Assembly: GCA_051710585.1 (NCBI GenBank)
Contig: JBPESP010000002.1
Coordinates: 310,001 to 374,000, forward strand
DNA length: 64,000 bases
Direction of reading: 5' to 3'
From: JBPESP01 sp051710585
GTDB lineage: Bacteria > Pseudomonadota > Gammaproteobacteria > Enterobacterales > Enterobacteriaceae
The position numbers and the translations under genes were made by a program. The notes below the pieces were generated by a model. The model did no database searches. It worked only from the letters and a program-made list of their open reading frames with translations, and was not told the origin of the DNA. The stretch's first letter is position 1, and every line of letters starts with the position of its first letter. Below, one piece after another: positions 42,080 through 51,617 of this stretch.

Positions 42080-43405
42080 CAGCACTATAAGTTTTTTTTG
42101 ATAAAACAAGCCACAGCCCAGCTAACTGATAAGTCAATCAAGTAAAAAACCACTATCTAATTACCTGATGAGCGGCCGAACATGTGCCTAATATTCCGTC
42201 CTGTTTTGTTTAAGTGTAAAGTACAAAGCCTCAAAATCACTATAAGAAGCAGTGTGCCGATATGTGTATCATGCATGCTATAATAAAAGTAGTCTACTTA
42301 TAGTAAATTAGCATAATCAATATTTGCGATATTGACTTTTATTATAGAAGGAATAAAGCCCGATACATTGCTTTAGGACTGCACTGCACTGCACTGCCAA
42401 ACTCCAAAAAGGCTGTATACCTGTGGTAAAAAGTGGATAAAAAAGCCTGTACAGGGATGGGTGAGTCTCTCTATAATAAAGGCTAAGCAGCCACAGGAAC
42501 GTCTGGCAATATGAGTTTCATGAGAAACTGAAAAAAGCAAAATCCAGAGGATATAGCATAATTATACACGCCCTATTTTAGCTATGTGACGTGATACCAG
42601 ATCCTGTAGTCCTGCAGTGCTAGAAGTTGGCCATACATTTTAAGCGGACTGGTAGAGTAAATAGCATGACCGGCCGGGGTATGGGAAGCCATGCCAAGAT
42701 CTACAATAAGATCAATCATCTAGTCAAATGAACTACATTAAACCGAAGAGCTAAAAAAGCGATTCGGTGCTCAGGATATAATATTAAGCGTACAGTAGTA
42801 GAATTTAACGCAAATACCTGTAAATAGCTGCTAGATAGGAGCCAACAAATCCTTAAACATAGAAATAGTACATCCAATATATATGAATGCTCTTTTACTC
42901 TAGAGATGACCTTATTTACTTGAATGGCCACACCCGTTATCTGCTGGTATTGGGGCTTATTACTGGTGGAAAAGTTACCGCAGTAAAGGATGGGTAATAT
43001 AATGCTATTTAGCAGCATGGTAAGTCTTTATTTGGCTACTCCGATAACAGTGAGAGCGAGAAAATAAAGTGTTAGATGTGCGGATGTTATCAGGATTTTT
43101 TTCTACGACTAAGCATGAGTGGCTGAACAGGGGTTCTATCACGCAGGGGTGCCTCTTGCGCTTTCAAAGAAACAAATAGGTTAAACGCTAACTCATAACC
43201 GGAATATAAATAAAAAAATATTGAGTCTATTGAACGCATTGCATCAGAAAAAATAGTTGAACCATATCCAGTAAAAACGCTGGATGGAGCGCACGAAATT
43301 TTTATATTAGAAGAGAAACGTGTTTCCCGGCGTGGTTAAATTGAACTTTTAAAACCAGTATTATATTATGCTAGGAGCAGGTTGAACTAAAGTAGCTAGG
43401 TGGAT
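42080..43405 (+). repeat. Unidentified 1.4-kb dispersed repeat, copy 2
   Basis: Homologous to copy 1 at 27,880-29,345 but in opposite orientation. Shared landmarks in order: CCTGATGAGCxxCCGAACATGTGC (42,163-), TAATATTCCGTCC, AAGCCTCAAAA-TCACTATAAG, the GCACT run, CCAAACTCCAAAAAGGC, GTGGATAAAA-AAGCCT, the GGCTAAGCA-CACA block, TACTCCGATAACAGTGAGA and CGTGG-TTTAATTGAAC-TTTAAAACCAGTATT near the end. A long protein-like strand is plus here, broken by many stops; it reads VIEGI, LNGHTRYLLVLGLITGGKVTAVKDG and EEKRVSRRG. I cannot name the protein. The two copies differ at about a quarter of positions, so the duplication is old or decay is fast. Confidence 0.7.
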
Positions 43406-43919
43406 ATTCCTTACTCTACACTGTGCTCTGAAATGAGCAATACTGCTTCACCAATACCAATCAATCCTCAGAGTGAAAAATTCTGAAAGCGAAATTCAGG
43501 ATCAAAAAATGAATTAAACCTAATAATTAATGCACTTAAAGAAAGCAATTATAGACCGTTGCTGTGGTATCAGCAGGTATCACAGCAACTAAAAAAAAGA
43601 AAAAGTTTATTTATTAATAACCTGAATATAATATTCATAAGTATACAATAATTTATAAGAACGTATTTTTATGAAAATACATGAACGTATTTTCTAGCTG
43701 ATGGCACGATAAGGTTACTACACCGCCTAGCGCAAGGTAGCCGATAAAACGGGTATTAAGTCGCGTGATTATTTTATAATATTTAAAAAGATTTACGACG
43801 GGAATATTAATAATACCGTTATGCCTTAAGCGAAATTTTCTTGATAACAAAATAGAAAGCACCACGCAGGAAACACATGCAGGTGAATTTTATGCAGATC
43901 CATCTAGAATAAGTAAGGT
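43406..43919. other. Unreadable spacer
   Basis: About 510 AT-rich bases between repeat copy 2 and the IS3 relic. carB would be expected on this side of carA, but no trace is seen. Confidence 0.4.
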
Positions 43920-44345
43920 GGCTACCGGACTTTATTAATATAGCATTCAACTAAACTAACCACTGCGTTGAATTTTTTCAGTGTCTATTTTCTAATTCAT
44001 TTGATGGAGCCTACCGTTTTATATTCATGCGGCCTAAGTGCACTATAACATCCAACATTATAGTCTATAATATCATGAAGCTGCTTACTGAAGTTATGTA
44101 ATCCATTATTGGTATCCACTCATTTTTAGGCTTCTGTAGAAGCGCTTTATCAGATTAACATCCTAACAGTGACCATAATGAGTCATGCTTTATTTGAGAT
44201 ACGCTAACACCACAAATAACTGTCGTAACTACCTGCTTCTACTACCTACTTCTATAGGGATACCCTGATCGCTGTGGAACATCACTCCGACTGGTATAAT
44301 ACCACGCATTTTCTATGCTATTCTTAGTGCTTTCGTGAACAAGCC
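43920..44345 (-). mobile_element. IS3-family transposase relic, 3' part (copy D), truncating carA
   Basis: The minus strand reads KALRIA-KMRGIIPVGVMFHSDQG, then LIKRFYRSLKMSG, SKQLHDIIDYNVGCYSALRPHEYK, the C-terminal rve domain of an IS3-family transposase with the DQG motif. The carA homology stops at about 44,346, exactly where the transposase homology begins, so insertion and later deletion probably removed the rest of carA. Stops make it non-functional. Confidence 0.75.
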
Positions 44346-44879
44346 GCCTTCCAGACTCCAGAGACGTACTATGCTTTCTGGTGCTCAGTTCTTTCGCTAA
44401 CCCCATACCGCATTCAGATCGAAAAAAATTACGGATGTTACGCAGAATACCAATTGCCCATCCGGAGTATTACCTGCAATAATACAGTTATTTTACATTC
44501 TCTTCTCCCGCAGAGAATACCATTAATATACAAATATAAATATCGCCAATACCAACAATATTCTCCTGCTTCAGATAGTTCAACAGTGATAGCGTATCTC
44601 GAAGGTCGAGGTTGCTAGCGATACGCTGCAGATCGCAGATTCCCAGTGATTATACCTGTACGCTGTGGTGTAATTCATTATTTTCTTTATTATTGTGGTA
44701 TTTGCGATATAGGAATAATCAATGGTAGGGATTTTGCTGGATATAACAAAGATAACTCCACATCTTAACTACCTCAATGGAGGAATATTTATCTATTTCA
44801 TCACATTAGAGAAATGATAGTATGAAAAGGCAAAAAAATAACACCACGGATAACGTATTTTTTACTCTAAAATCATCAT
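44346..44879 (-). pseudogene. carA: carA pseudogene (carbamoyl-phosphate synthase small subunit), 5' part only
   Basis: Glutaminase subunit relic. The minus strand has a start near 44,879, then a YPHIGN-like piece, SLGICDLQRIASNLDLRDTLSLLNYLKQENIVGIGDI matching GLVIRDLPLIASNFRNTEDLSSYLKRHNIVAIADI, and GMGLAKELST matching GMDLAKEVTT. Stops break it. It ends where IS3 copy D starts, before the glutaminase catalytic domain. It sits 36 bases after the dapB stop, the E. coli order dapB-carA. Without CarA and CarB, arginine and pyrimidines cannot start from bicarbonate and glutamine. Confidence 0.82.
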
Positions 44880-44915
44880 GATATATCTTTATTTTTTATC
44901 TCACCTTTAGTCATT

Positions 44916-45737
44916 CTAAAATTTATCAAGATTAAGTACGTTGACCATGTCAAAAAGGCCTTTTTTTTGACCAGATAGCCAAATAGCGGCACGAAATGCT
45001 CCACTGGCAAAAGTCATTCTGCTAGAAGCCTTATGGGTTATCTCCAGACGTTCACCGTTCTTGGCAAACATCGCAGTATGCTCACCCACAATATCACCAG
45101 CTCTCACCGTAGCGAAGCCGATATTTTTCGCTTTACGCTCACCGGTTTTCCCTTCGCGGGTATACACGGCGCATCGGGCTAGATCACGCCCAAGCGCGGC
45201 GGCTATCACTTCGCCCATGGCCAACGCACTACCCGAAGGAGCATCCACTTTATAGCGGTGATGGGCCTCGATAATTTCAATATCAACCTCGTCCCCCATT
45301 ACCTGTGCCGCTTTTTCTAGAAGTTTAAGCATCAGGTTGACGCCGATGCTGAAGTTAGCGGCTAAAACAACGCCCGTCTCTTGTGCTGCAGCGCTAATGG
45401 CCTCTTTCTGGGCATTGCTAAAGCCGGTCGTACCGATAACAATACCTTTATGATGCCGGCGGCAGAATGCTAGATACCCCATACTAGCATCGGGACGAGT
45501 GAAATCGATAAGGATATCAAAGTCGTCTCTTACCGCCGCCAGCTCGCTACTTATTGCGACACTTAAGGCACCGATACCAGCCAACTCACCAGCATCTACA
45601 CCGCACAATGCTGAACCAGTACGGGTTAATGCGGCGCCTAGCATCGCCTGTTCCGACTGCGCCACAACCTGAATAAGGTGCCGGCCCATCCGACCAGCTG
45701 CCCCAGCAACCGCGATACGAATTGGTATATTACTCAT
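44916..45737 (-). CDS. dapB: 4-hydroxy-tetrahydrodipicolinate reductase DapB
   Basis: NAD(P)H-dependent step of lysine and diaminopimelate synthesis, in the cytosol. It is 273 aa from the ATG at 45,737 (MSNIPIRIAVAG), the E. coli length. An in-frame GTG four codons earlier is possible but less likely. Motifs: nucleotide-binding VAGAAGRMGRHL, IDFTRPDA, VIGTTGFSNAQ, the catalytic EAHHRYKVDAPSGSALAMGE, ATVRAGDIVGEHTAMF, and ITHKASSRMTFASGAFRAAIWL. All are intact. carA, its usual downstream partner, is dead. Retention suggests DAP for cell wall or lysine for the host is still made. Confidence 0.98.
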   Translation of the reverse strand: MSNIPIRIAVAGAAGRMGRHLIQVVAQSEQAMLGAALTRTGSALCGVDAGELAGIGALSVAISSELAAVRDDFDILIDFTRPDASMGYLAFCRRHHKGIVIGTTGFSNAQKEAISAAAQETGVVLAANFSIGVNLMLKLLEKAAQVMGDEVDIEIIEAHHRYKVDAPSGSALAMGEVIAAALGRDLARCAVYTREGKTGERKAKNIGFATVRAGDIVGEHTAMFAKNGERLEITHKASSRMTFASGAFRAAIWLSGQKKGLFDMVNVLNLDKF

Positions 45738-46849
45738 GAATTTTCTCACTTTTATGACTTACCATTTAACCTTAGGTTAACCGCAGCCCGTACATTGTCG
45801 CCCAATAAAAATTCATTGTGATAATTTATTTACAATAAGGCCCCGCCTATAACCAACTAAGCAACAATGTAGCAATTATTTTTTGCGCACCTTACCCTGC
45901 ACACTTTGAATGATTATTCACCTCAGGCACGTTATTAGGTTTTCCCTACCACAAAACTGCCACATTTAAGACTCTTTGTAAGAAAATTAAAGAAGTCAGG
46001 ATAAAAACTCTTTTAACAGCCAGTGCGCCGGGTCCGGTAGAAAATTACCGCCATAATTGGGGGAGTCCCACAGCTTAGTGCAATCACAGCTAGTTCCTAT
46101 TTATTGTGGGTAAATATTGAGCAGCAGCGTTCATTAGAGATCTTGTTCAGCACCGCACTATTAACCGAGCGCTATAAATAATTTCTACTAGTGATGTTTA
46201 GCAATAATGGTATTTCTACTATATTAATGGAACAATCATCAATGTAAAACCGGCAACGCTGTAACCTCTTACCCGCTATGTGACGAGCACCCCCAAAAAA
46301 AACAAAGGTACTATCACTTTCCAACAGATCCCTGTGATTGAGCACCATAGATATTAATAGGTCAGAGCCACTAAGCAGCTCTGTCATTTCGCCTAAGCGA
46401 TACCTGCCTGGTGAAGATAGTGAGCAAAGTCAACATTCCTAACATACGCCAGTCTGCCATAAAGATCGCCTCTGCTTTGTCGACAGAAGTAGACAGCTGT
46501 TTTTCTCAAACACCAGCCTTTAGGGGATTCTACCGCAGAATGATATACACCTGACGGTTCAATGCTTAGTCGTGAGGGGCTAATTACCTCCACTTCAACC
46601 GCGATCATTACATGAGCCTCTCCTTTCTTCTTAAGGAACCGCTAACGATGATTGAACACGTGTCACTACCGATCACAATACAGTTACTGTGCTTTTGGCG
46701 ATCCCGGTGGCACAATGCTATACATTCTTTGGCACGTAAGTAACCTCCCACCCCAGTAAACTGGTTCAGATCTCACCATCTGAACCAATAGCGCTGCATC
46801 AACATATCAATTTGGTTCTATTAAGCCTTTCTACTGCGGTTTTGTACCA
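45738..46849. other. Spacer between dapB and ispH (rihC site), unreadable
   Basis: About 1.1 kb. E. coli has rihC here; I see no trace of it. Two minus-strand frames of 71 aa each follow one another with five bases between them (46,393-46,608 and 46,172-46,387). They resemble no protein I know, and no ribosome binding site precedes the second. A 10-bp inverted repeat (TGGTTCAGAT/ATCTGAACCA, 46,762-46,787) lies about 65 bases beyond the ispH stop. It might be a weak terminator, but no T run follows. Confidence 0.4.
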
Positions 46850-47791
46850 CTATTCATTTTCTAAGCTCAACTCTTTCGGTACTTCGAACGTCATATTCTC
46901 CTCGCAGCCGATAAGCTCTCTAGTATCTTTGATACCAAACGAGCGTAGGTGTTCTATAACTTGCTGTACCAGCATATCCGGCGCTGACGCACCTGCGGTA
47001 ACGCCAATAGTTTGCATCCTCTGGAGCCAATTTTTCTGGATATCACTAGCGCTGTCAATCAGATAGGCTGGCTTTCCAACTCGCTGGACCAATTCCAATA
47101 ACCGGTTGGAGTTGGAAGAATTTTTTGAACCGACGACCAGTACCACATCAGCGTCGGAGGCAAGACTGCGTACCGCTTTCTGACGGTTGATAGTAGCATA
47201 GCAAATATCGGACTTACGTGGTCCAATAATGCCAGGGAAGCGCGCACGCAGCGCGTAGACAACGTCTGAAGTATCATCTACCGACATAGTAGTTTGTGTT
47301 ATAAAACATAAATTATTGGAATTTTTTACCTTAATCTGCCAAACATCCTTAAGTGATTCAACCAGATACATACCAGCAGCTGGGTTATTATATTGCCCCA
47401 TGATGCCTTCAACTTCAGGATGACCGGTATGGCCAATGAGGATAGCTTCGGTACCTATATGGCTAGCACGGGCCACTTCCATATGCACTTTAGTCACTAA
47501 AGGGCAGGTGGCATCAAACACGGTCAAATCACGGCGACGTGCCTCTGCTCTTACCGCCTGAGAAACACCGTGGGCAGAAAAAATCAGGATCGAACCATCA
47601 GGTACTTCCATTATTTGTGAAATAAAAATCACGCCACGTTGACGCAACGTATCAACTACATAGCGGTTATGCACGATTTCATGACGAACATAAATGGGCG
47701 CACCATAAATTTCCAGCGTGCGTTTTACGATACTGATTGCTCGAACTACGCCAGCGCAAAATCCGCGTGGATTGGCCAACAATATGCGCAT
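46850..47791 (-). CDS. ispH: 4-hydroxy-3-methylbut-2-enyl diphosphate reductase IspH
   Basis: Last enzyme of the MEP isoprenoid pathway, an oxygen-sensitive [4Fe-4S] protein that yields IPP and DMAPP. It is 313 aa (E. coli 316). The three cluster cysteines are present: RGFCAGVVRA (Cys12), FDATCPLVTKVH (about 96) and SDICYATINRQ (about 197). The substrate residues in VRHEIVHNRYVV, LIGHTGHPEVEGIMGQY and TQTTMSVDDT are kept, as is GASAPD near the end. The start has an excellent ribosome binding site (AGGAGG, seven bases upstream). The preceding fkpB is dead. It depends on iron-sulfur supply, consistent with NfuA being kept. Confidence 0.98.
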   Translation of the reverse strand: MRILLANPRGFCAGVVRAISIVKRTLEIYGAPIYVRHEIVHNRYVVDTLRQRGVIFISQIMEVPDGSILIFSAHGVSQAVRAEARRRDLTVFDATCPLVTKVHMEVARASHIGTEAILIGHTGHPEVEGIMGQYNNPAAGMYLVESLKDVWQIKVKNSNNLCFITQTTMSVDDTSDVVYALRARFPGIIGPRKSDICYATINRQKAVRSLASDADVVLVVGSKNSSNSNRLLELVQRVGKPAYLIDSASDIQKNWLQRMQTIGVTAGASAPDMLVQQVIEHLRSFGIKDTRELIGCEENMTFEVPKELSLENE

Positions 47792-47814
47792 CGATTTCCT
47801 CCTGTTACGAGTTA

Positions 47815-48262
47815 ATCCCCCAGTACTTCAATCTCGAACCGCAACATATTTTCAGTAAGCTGATGCCTAAAATCGATAGTAATGCAGTCTTAAGCCAGAT
47901 TCCTGATAAGCCATAGTATTTCACTACCGTTTATACTGGTGAAAAGCATAATAGCGCCGCCGTCGGCACCCCCGACGGTCTTAATGAAATTATGGCGTTA
48001 ATAAAAAACAAATTAAATCTAGATTAGATGGACAGAATGCCTTTCCAGCGCCAGTGGGAAAATTTTCCCATTTCCTTTATATAGTAGGCTAAGAAACGCC
48101 TATTCTAACTCAGAAAACAGGCTGCCGTCCTCAAACTAGAAAAACGTTGATTTGTTCTCGCCCCGCATAAAATCGGCCAACTACCCATACGCCAGTTTAA
48201 GATCAAAATGCAGTAATACTGTGTGTTGTTTGATTGCACACTGCAATTCACATCATCACTTC
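47815..48262 (-). pseudogene. fkpB: fkpB pseudogene (FKBP-type peptidyl-prolyl isomerase)
   Basis: Relic of the SlpA-type prolyl isomerase between lspA and ispH. The minus strand shows SITAFx-LKLAYG matching AVLVHFTLKLDDG, DGSLFSELE matching DASLSEGLE, GGAIMLFTSINGSEIL matching GAIMLFTAMDGSEMPG, ITIDFRHQLTENMLRFEIEVLGD matching [24 protein letters not shown]. Several frameshifts and stops separate these. Flanking genes remain in operon order, so the dead gene is probably still transcribed. Confidence 0.88.
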
Positions 48263-48269
48263 ACCCTTT

Positions 48270-48767
48270 CTAAATTGGTGATTTTGCCGACCGATCGGCA
48301 AAATTCTCCAACATAATCAATACGGAGCCGATGCAGATACCTGCATCTGCCACGTTGAATGTTGGCCAATACCAATTTCCGATATAAAAATCAATAAAAT
48401 CGATCACGACACCGTGCACCATTCGGTCTAACAGATTACCCAGCGCGCCGCCAATAATCATTGCGTAAGCGGCATTAGATAATCTGGCGCGCTGGTCCGA
48501 ACGATACATCATGATAAACAACAATACCGATATTACGAACGAGATCACGGAAAACACCCAACGGCACCATCCCCCTTTATTCGCCATAAAACTAAAAGCA
48601 GCCCCCGGGTTATGGACATAGGTAAAATTTATAAATGGAATCACCGACACTGACTCACCGAGCCAGAAATGCGTTATAACCCATTGTTTACTAATAAAAT
48701 CTAGTGTTAGAACTACTAGCGATAGCCAAAACCAACGCAGTCCCGTGGACATTATCTTCTTACTCAT
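48270..48767 (-). CDS. lspA: Lipoprotein signal peptidase LspA
   Basis: Inner-membrane aspartyl peptidase II that cleaves signal peptides of diacylated prolipoproteins. It is 165 aa, normal length, with four predicted membrane segments (about 12-30, 70-88, 95-112, 138-156). Catalytic aspartates are in VVIDFIDFY and FNVADAGI. N-LLDRMVHG before the first is conserved. It overlaps the ileS stop by one base (TAATG), so translation is coupled to ileS. Confidence 0.97.
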   Translation of the reverse strand: MSKKIMSTGLRWFWLSLVVLTLDFISKQWVITHFWLGESVSVIPFINFTYVHNPGAAFSFMANKGGWCRWVFSVISFVISVLLFIMMYRSDQRARLSNAAYAMIIGGALGNLLDRMVHGVVIDFIDFYIGNWYWPTFNVADAGICIGSVLIMLENFADRSAKSPI

Positions 48768-51583
48768 TAGGCAAATTGCCGCTTTTCACCTGAACCGACC
48801 AGATTCATGATACAACGACCACAGATTTCCGGATAATCAGCATGCTGGCCAATATCTGCTTCATAATGCCAGCAACGCGGACATTTTTCCCCTTCGGCTT
48901 TCGCCAAGACAATTTTCAGCCCCCTAAGGTCTTCACACTGCACTGCATCATCGCTAGCATCGTCATAGTCCGCGACTAGTGCTTTAGAGGTAAGCAGCGT
49001 AAAGTAGAGTTCATCACCAAGTTTGCGCAGCAAAGCGGCAAGATTAGGCTCCGCATATAGCGTGACGCAGGCTTCCAGTGAACCACCAATACGCTTATCC
49101 GCCCGCGCCTGCTCGATAACCTTATTGGTCTCGCTGCGTACCTGCAACAAGGTTTGCCAATAAGCATCGTTTAACGGTTGAGCGGTATCCAATCCAAACA
49201 AACCATCATACCACTCTTCGGTGAAGACATACTGCGCCCGCTCTTTCGGCATAAAGCCCCAAATTTCATCGGCAGTAAAAGACATAATAGGTGCCATCCA
49301 GCGTACCAGGGCTTCTATAATATGATAAAGTGCGGTTTGGCAGCTGCGGCGAGCGATACTATCCGATTTTGTGGTGTACTGACGATCCTTGATGATATCC
49401 AGGTAAAAAGAGCCCATCTCGATGGAACAAAACTGCATCATACGCTGCACGACGTTATGGAAATCATACTTGTCGTAGGCGGTGATAATCTTAGCCTGCG
49501 CCGCCTGTGCACGGCTCACTGCCCATCGATCCACCGCCACCATCTTCTCCGGATTAACGCTGTAAAGCGCCGGATCAAAACCGTTTAGGTTGGCTAACAG
49601 GAAACGCGCGGTATTGCGGATGCGGCGATAAGCGTCAGTGGAGCGCTTAAGGATCTCATCGGATAATGCCATCTCGCCGGTGTAATCAGTAGAGGCCACC
49701 CAGAGGCGTAGGATATCCGCGCCAAGTTTGTTAATAACCTGCTGTGGGCTGACCACGTTCCCCACTGATTTGGACATCTTCCGGCCCTTCCCATCAACAG
49801 TGAAGCCGTGAGTCAGCACTTGACGATATGGCGCTTTGCCATTCATAGCAGTAGAAATTATCAATGATGACATAAACCAACCACGATGCTGGTCAGACCC
49901 TTCCAGATACATATCAGGCACATGACCTTTAAATTCCGGCCTTACTGCTACTACAGAGAAGTTGGTAGAGCCTGAGTCAAACCAGACATCCAGCGTATCC
50001 AGCACTTTATGATAATGAGTAGCATCTTCACCCAGAATTTCAGCTGGATCTAAATCCCACCAGGCCTGAATGCCGTCCTGCTCAACCCGTTGTGCTACGG
50101 TTTCTATTAGTTGGGTAGTACACGGATGCAGCGCTGCGGTCTTGTTATGCAAAAACAGTGCCATTGGTATGCCCCAAGTGCGCTGACGCGAAATGCACCA
50201 GTCTGGACGGTTGCTAACCATGGTTGCGATGCGCAGTTGACCCCAGGTTGGGATCCATTTCACATCCTTGATCTTCGTTAGCAACTGCTGACGTAAGCCA
50301 CGCTGATCCATGCTAACGAACCACTGCGACGTAGTGCGAAAGACGATTGGTGTTTTATGACGCCAGCAATGCGGATAGCTGTGTTGTAGTTTTTCCACGT
50401 GCAACAGAGCGCCGCTATCGCGCAGCAGATTTATGACAACATCATCAGCTCTAAAGAGCTGTAAACCATCTAACTCAGCTAAGGTACCCGGTAGATACGA
50501 GCCATCTTGGCCGACTATATTAGCGACCTCCAGGCCATATTGCTGACCAATAATATAGTCATCTGGACCATGCCCTGGGGCGGTATGCACCGCGCCGGTA
50601 CCCGCGTCCAGCGTTACATGCCGGGCAAGAATGGCCGGTACATCGAAGCCCATAAAGGGATGGCGGAATCTTAACAGCTCCAGCGCGCTACCTTTAGCAC
50701 TGCCGAGAACCGTCCAGCGTGTAATATTAGCGCGCGTCATCACACTATCCACTCGATCGGCAACTAGAATATAGCCTTGCCCTTCCACCTCAACTAATTG
50801 ATAGTCGAAGTCGGGGTGGACAGCAATGGCGCGGTTTGCCGGCAGGGTCCATGGCATGCTAGTCCAGATAACCAAAGAGATTTGCCCGGCGAACTCTACA
50901 GCGCCAAATTTAGCAGCGACAGCGCAGACATCATCAGCCACAAAAGCGACATCGATAGACAGCGAAGTACGATCGTAATACTCCACTTCCGCCTCCGCTA
51001 GCGCTGAGCGGCAATCTATACACCAATGCACCGGCTTGGCACCTTTATACAAATGGCCGTTAGCAATAATCTTGCCAAGCGCGCGGATGATATTTGCTTC
51101 GGTGGCAAAGTTCATCGTTAGATAAGGGTTTTTCCAGTCGCCGAATACGCCAAGTCGGATAAAATCCCTTTTCTGCTCCTCTACCTGTTCAGCGGCATAA
51201 CGACGACTAGCGGCACGGAATTCCTTAGCGCTGACCTTCTCTCCAGGCTTCCCAATAAGTTTTTCCACCTTCAGTTCAATTGGTAGACCATGGCAGTCCC
51301 AGCCCGGGACATAGGGTGAGTCATAGCCCATAAAACCTTTAGATTTTATAATAATGTCTTTGAGAATTTTATTAACAGAATGACCAATATGAATCCTTCC
51401 GTTTGCATACGGCGGACCGTCATGTAATATGAAAGTTTTTTTTCCCTTCTTGGCCTGACGAATAATCCTGTATAGATCCTGTTCATACCAACGTTCCAAG
51501 ATACCAGGCTCACGCTTGGCTAAATCTCCGCGCATAGGAAACTCTGTGTCCGGCAAATTCAGGGTATTTCTGTAATCAGTCAT
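48767..51583 (-). CDS. ileS: Isoleucyl-tRNA synthetase
   Basis: Class I synthetase that charges tRNA-Ile and edits valine. It is 938 aa, the length of the E. coli protein. HIGH motif in PPYANGRIHIGHSVNK, the editing (CP1) domain with GTGAVHTAPGHGPDDY, KMSKS in GRKMSKSVGNVV, and a C-terminal zinc finger CPRCWHYEAD...CGRCIMNL are all present. It lies 34 bases after ribF and is coupled to lspA, the conserved enterobacterial operon. No sign of decay. Confidence 0.99.
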   Translation of the reverse strand: MTDYRNTLNLPDTEFPMRGDLAKREPGILERWYEQDLYRIIRQAKKGKKTFILHDGPPYANGRIHIGHSVNKILKDIIIKSKGFMGYDSPYVPGWDCHGLPIELKVEKLIGKPGEKVSAKEFRAASRRYAAEQVEEQKRDFIRLGVFGDWKNPYLTMNFATEANIIRALGKIIANGHLYKGAKPVHWCIDCRSALAEAEVEYYDRTSLSIDVAFVADDVCAVAAKFGAVEFAGQISLVIWTSMPWTLPANRAIAVHPDFDYQLVEVEGQGYILVADRVDSVMTRANITRWTVLGSAKGSALELLRFRHPFMGFDVPAILARHVTLDAGTGAVHTAPGHGPDDYIIGQQYGLEVANIVGQDGSYLPGTLAELDGLQLFRADDVVINLLRDSGALLHVEKLQHSYPHCWRHKTPIVFRTTSQWFVSMDQRGLRQQLLTKIKDVKWIPTWGQLRIATMVSNRPDWCISRQRTWGIPMALFLHNKTAALHPCTTQLIETVAQRVEQDGIQAWWDLDPAEILGEDATHYHKVLDTLDVWFDSGSTNFSVVAVRPEFKGHVPDMYLEGSDQHRGWFMSSLIISTAMNGKAPYRQVLTHGFTVDGKGRKMSKSVGNVVSPQQVINKLGADILRLWVASTDYTGEMALSDEILKRSTDAYRRIRNTARFLLANLNGFDPALYSVNPEKMVAVDRWAVSRAQAAQAKIITAYDKYDFHNVVQRMMQFCSIEMGSFYLDIIKDRQYTTKSDSIARRSCQTALYHIIEALVRWMAPIMSFTADEIWGFMPKERAQYVFTEEWYDGLFGLDTAQPLNDAYWQTLLQVRSETNKVIEQARADKRIGGSLEACVTLYAEPNLAALLRKLGDELYFTLLTSKALVADYDDASDDAVQCEDLRGLKIVLAKAEGEKCPRCWHYEADIGQHADYPEICGRCIMNLVGSGEKRQFA

Positions 51584-51617
51584 TCGATTTTTGCTTCCGT
51601 TATCGGTTTAAGCATTA

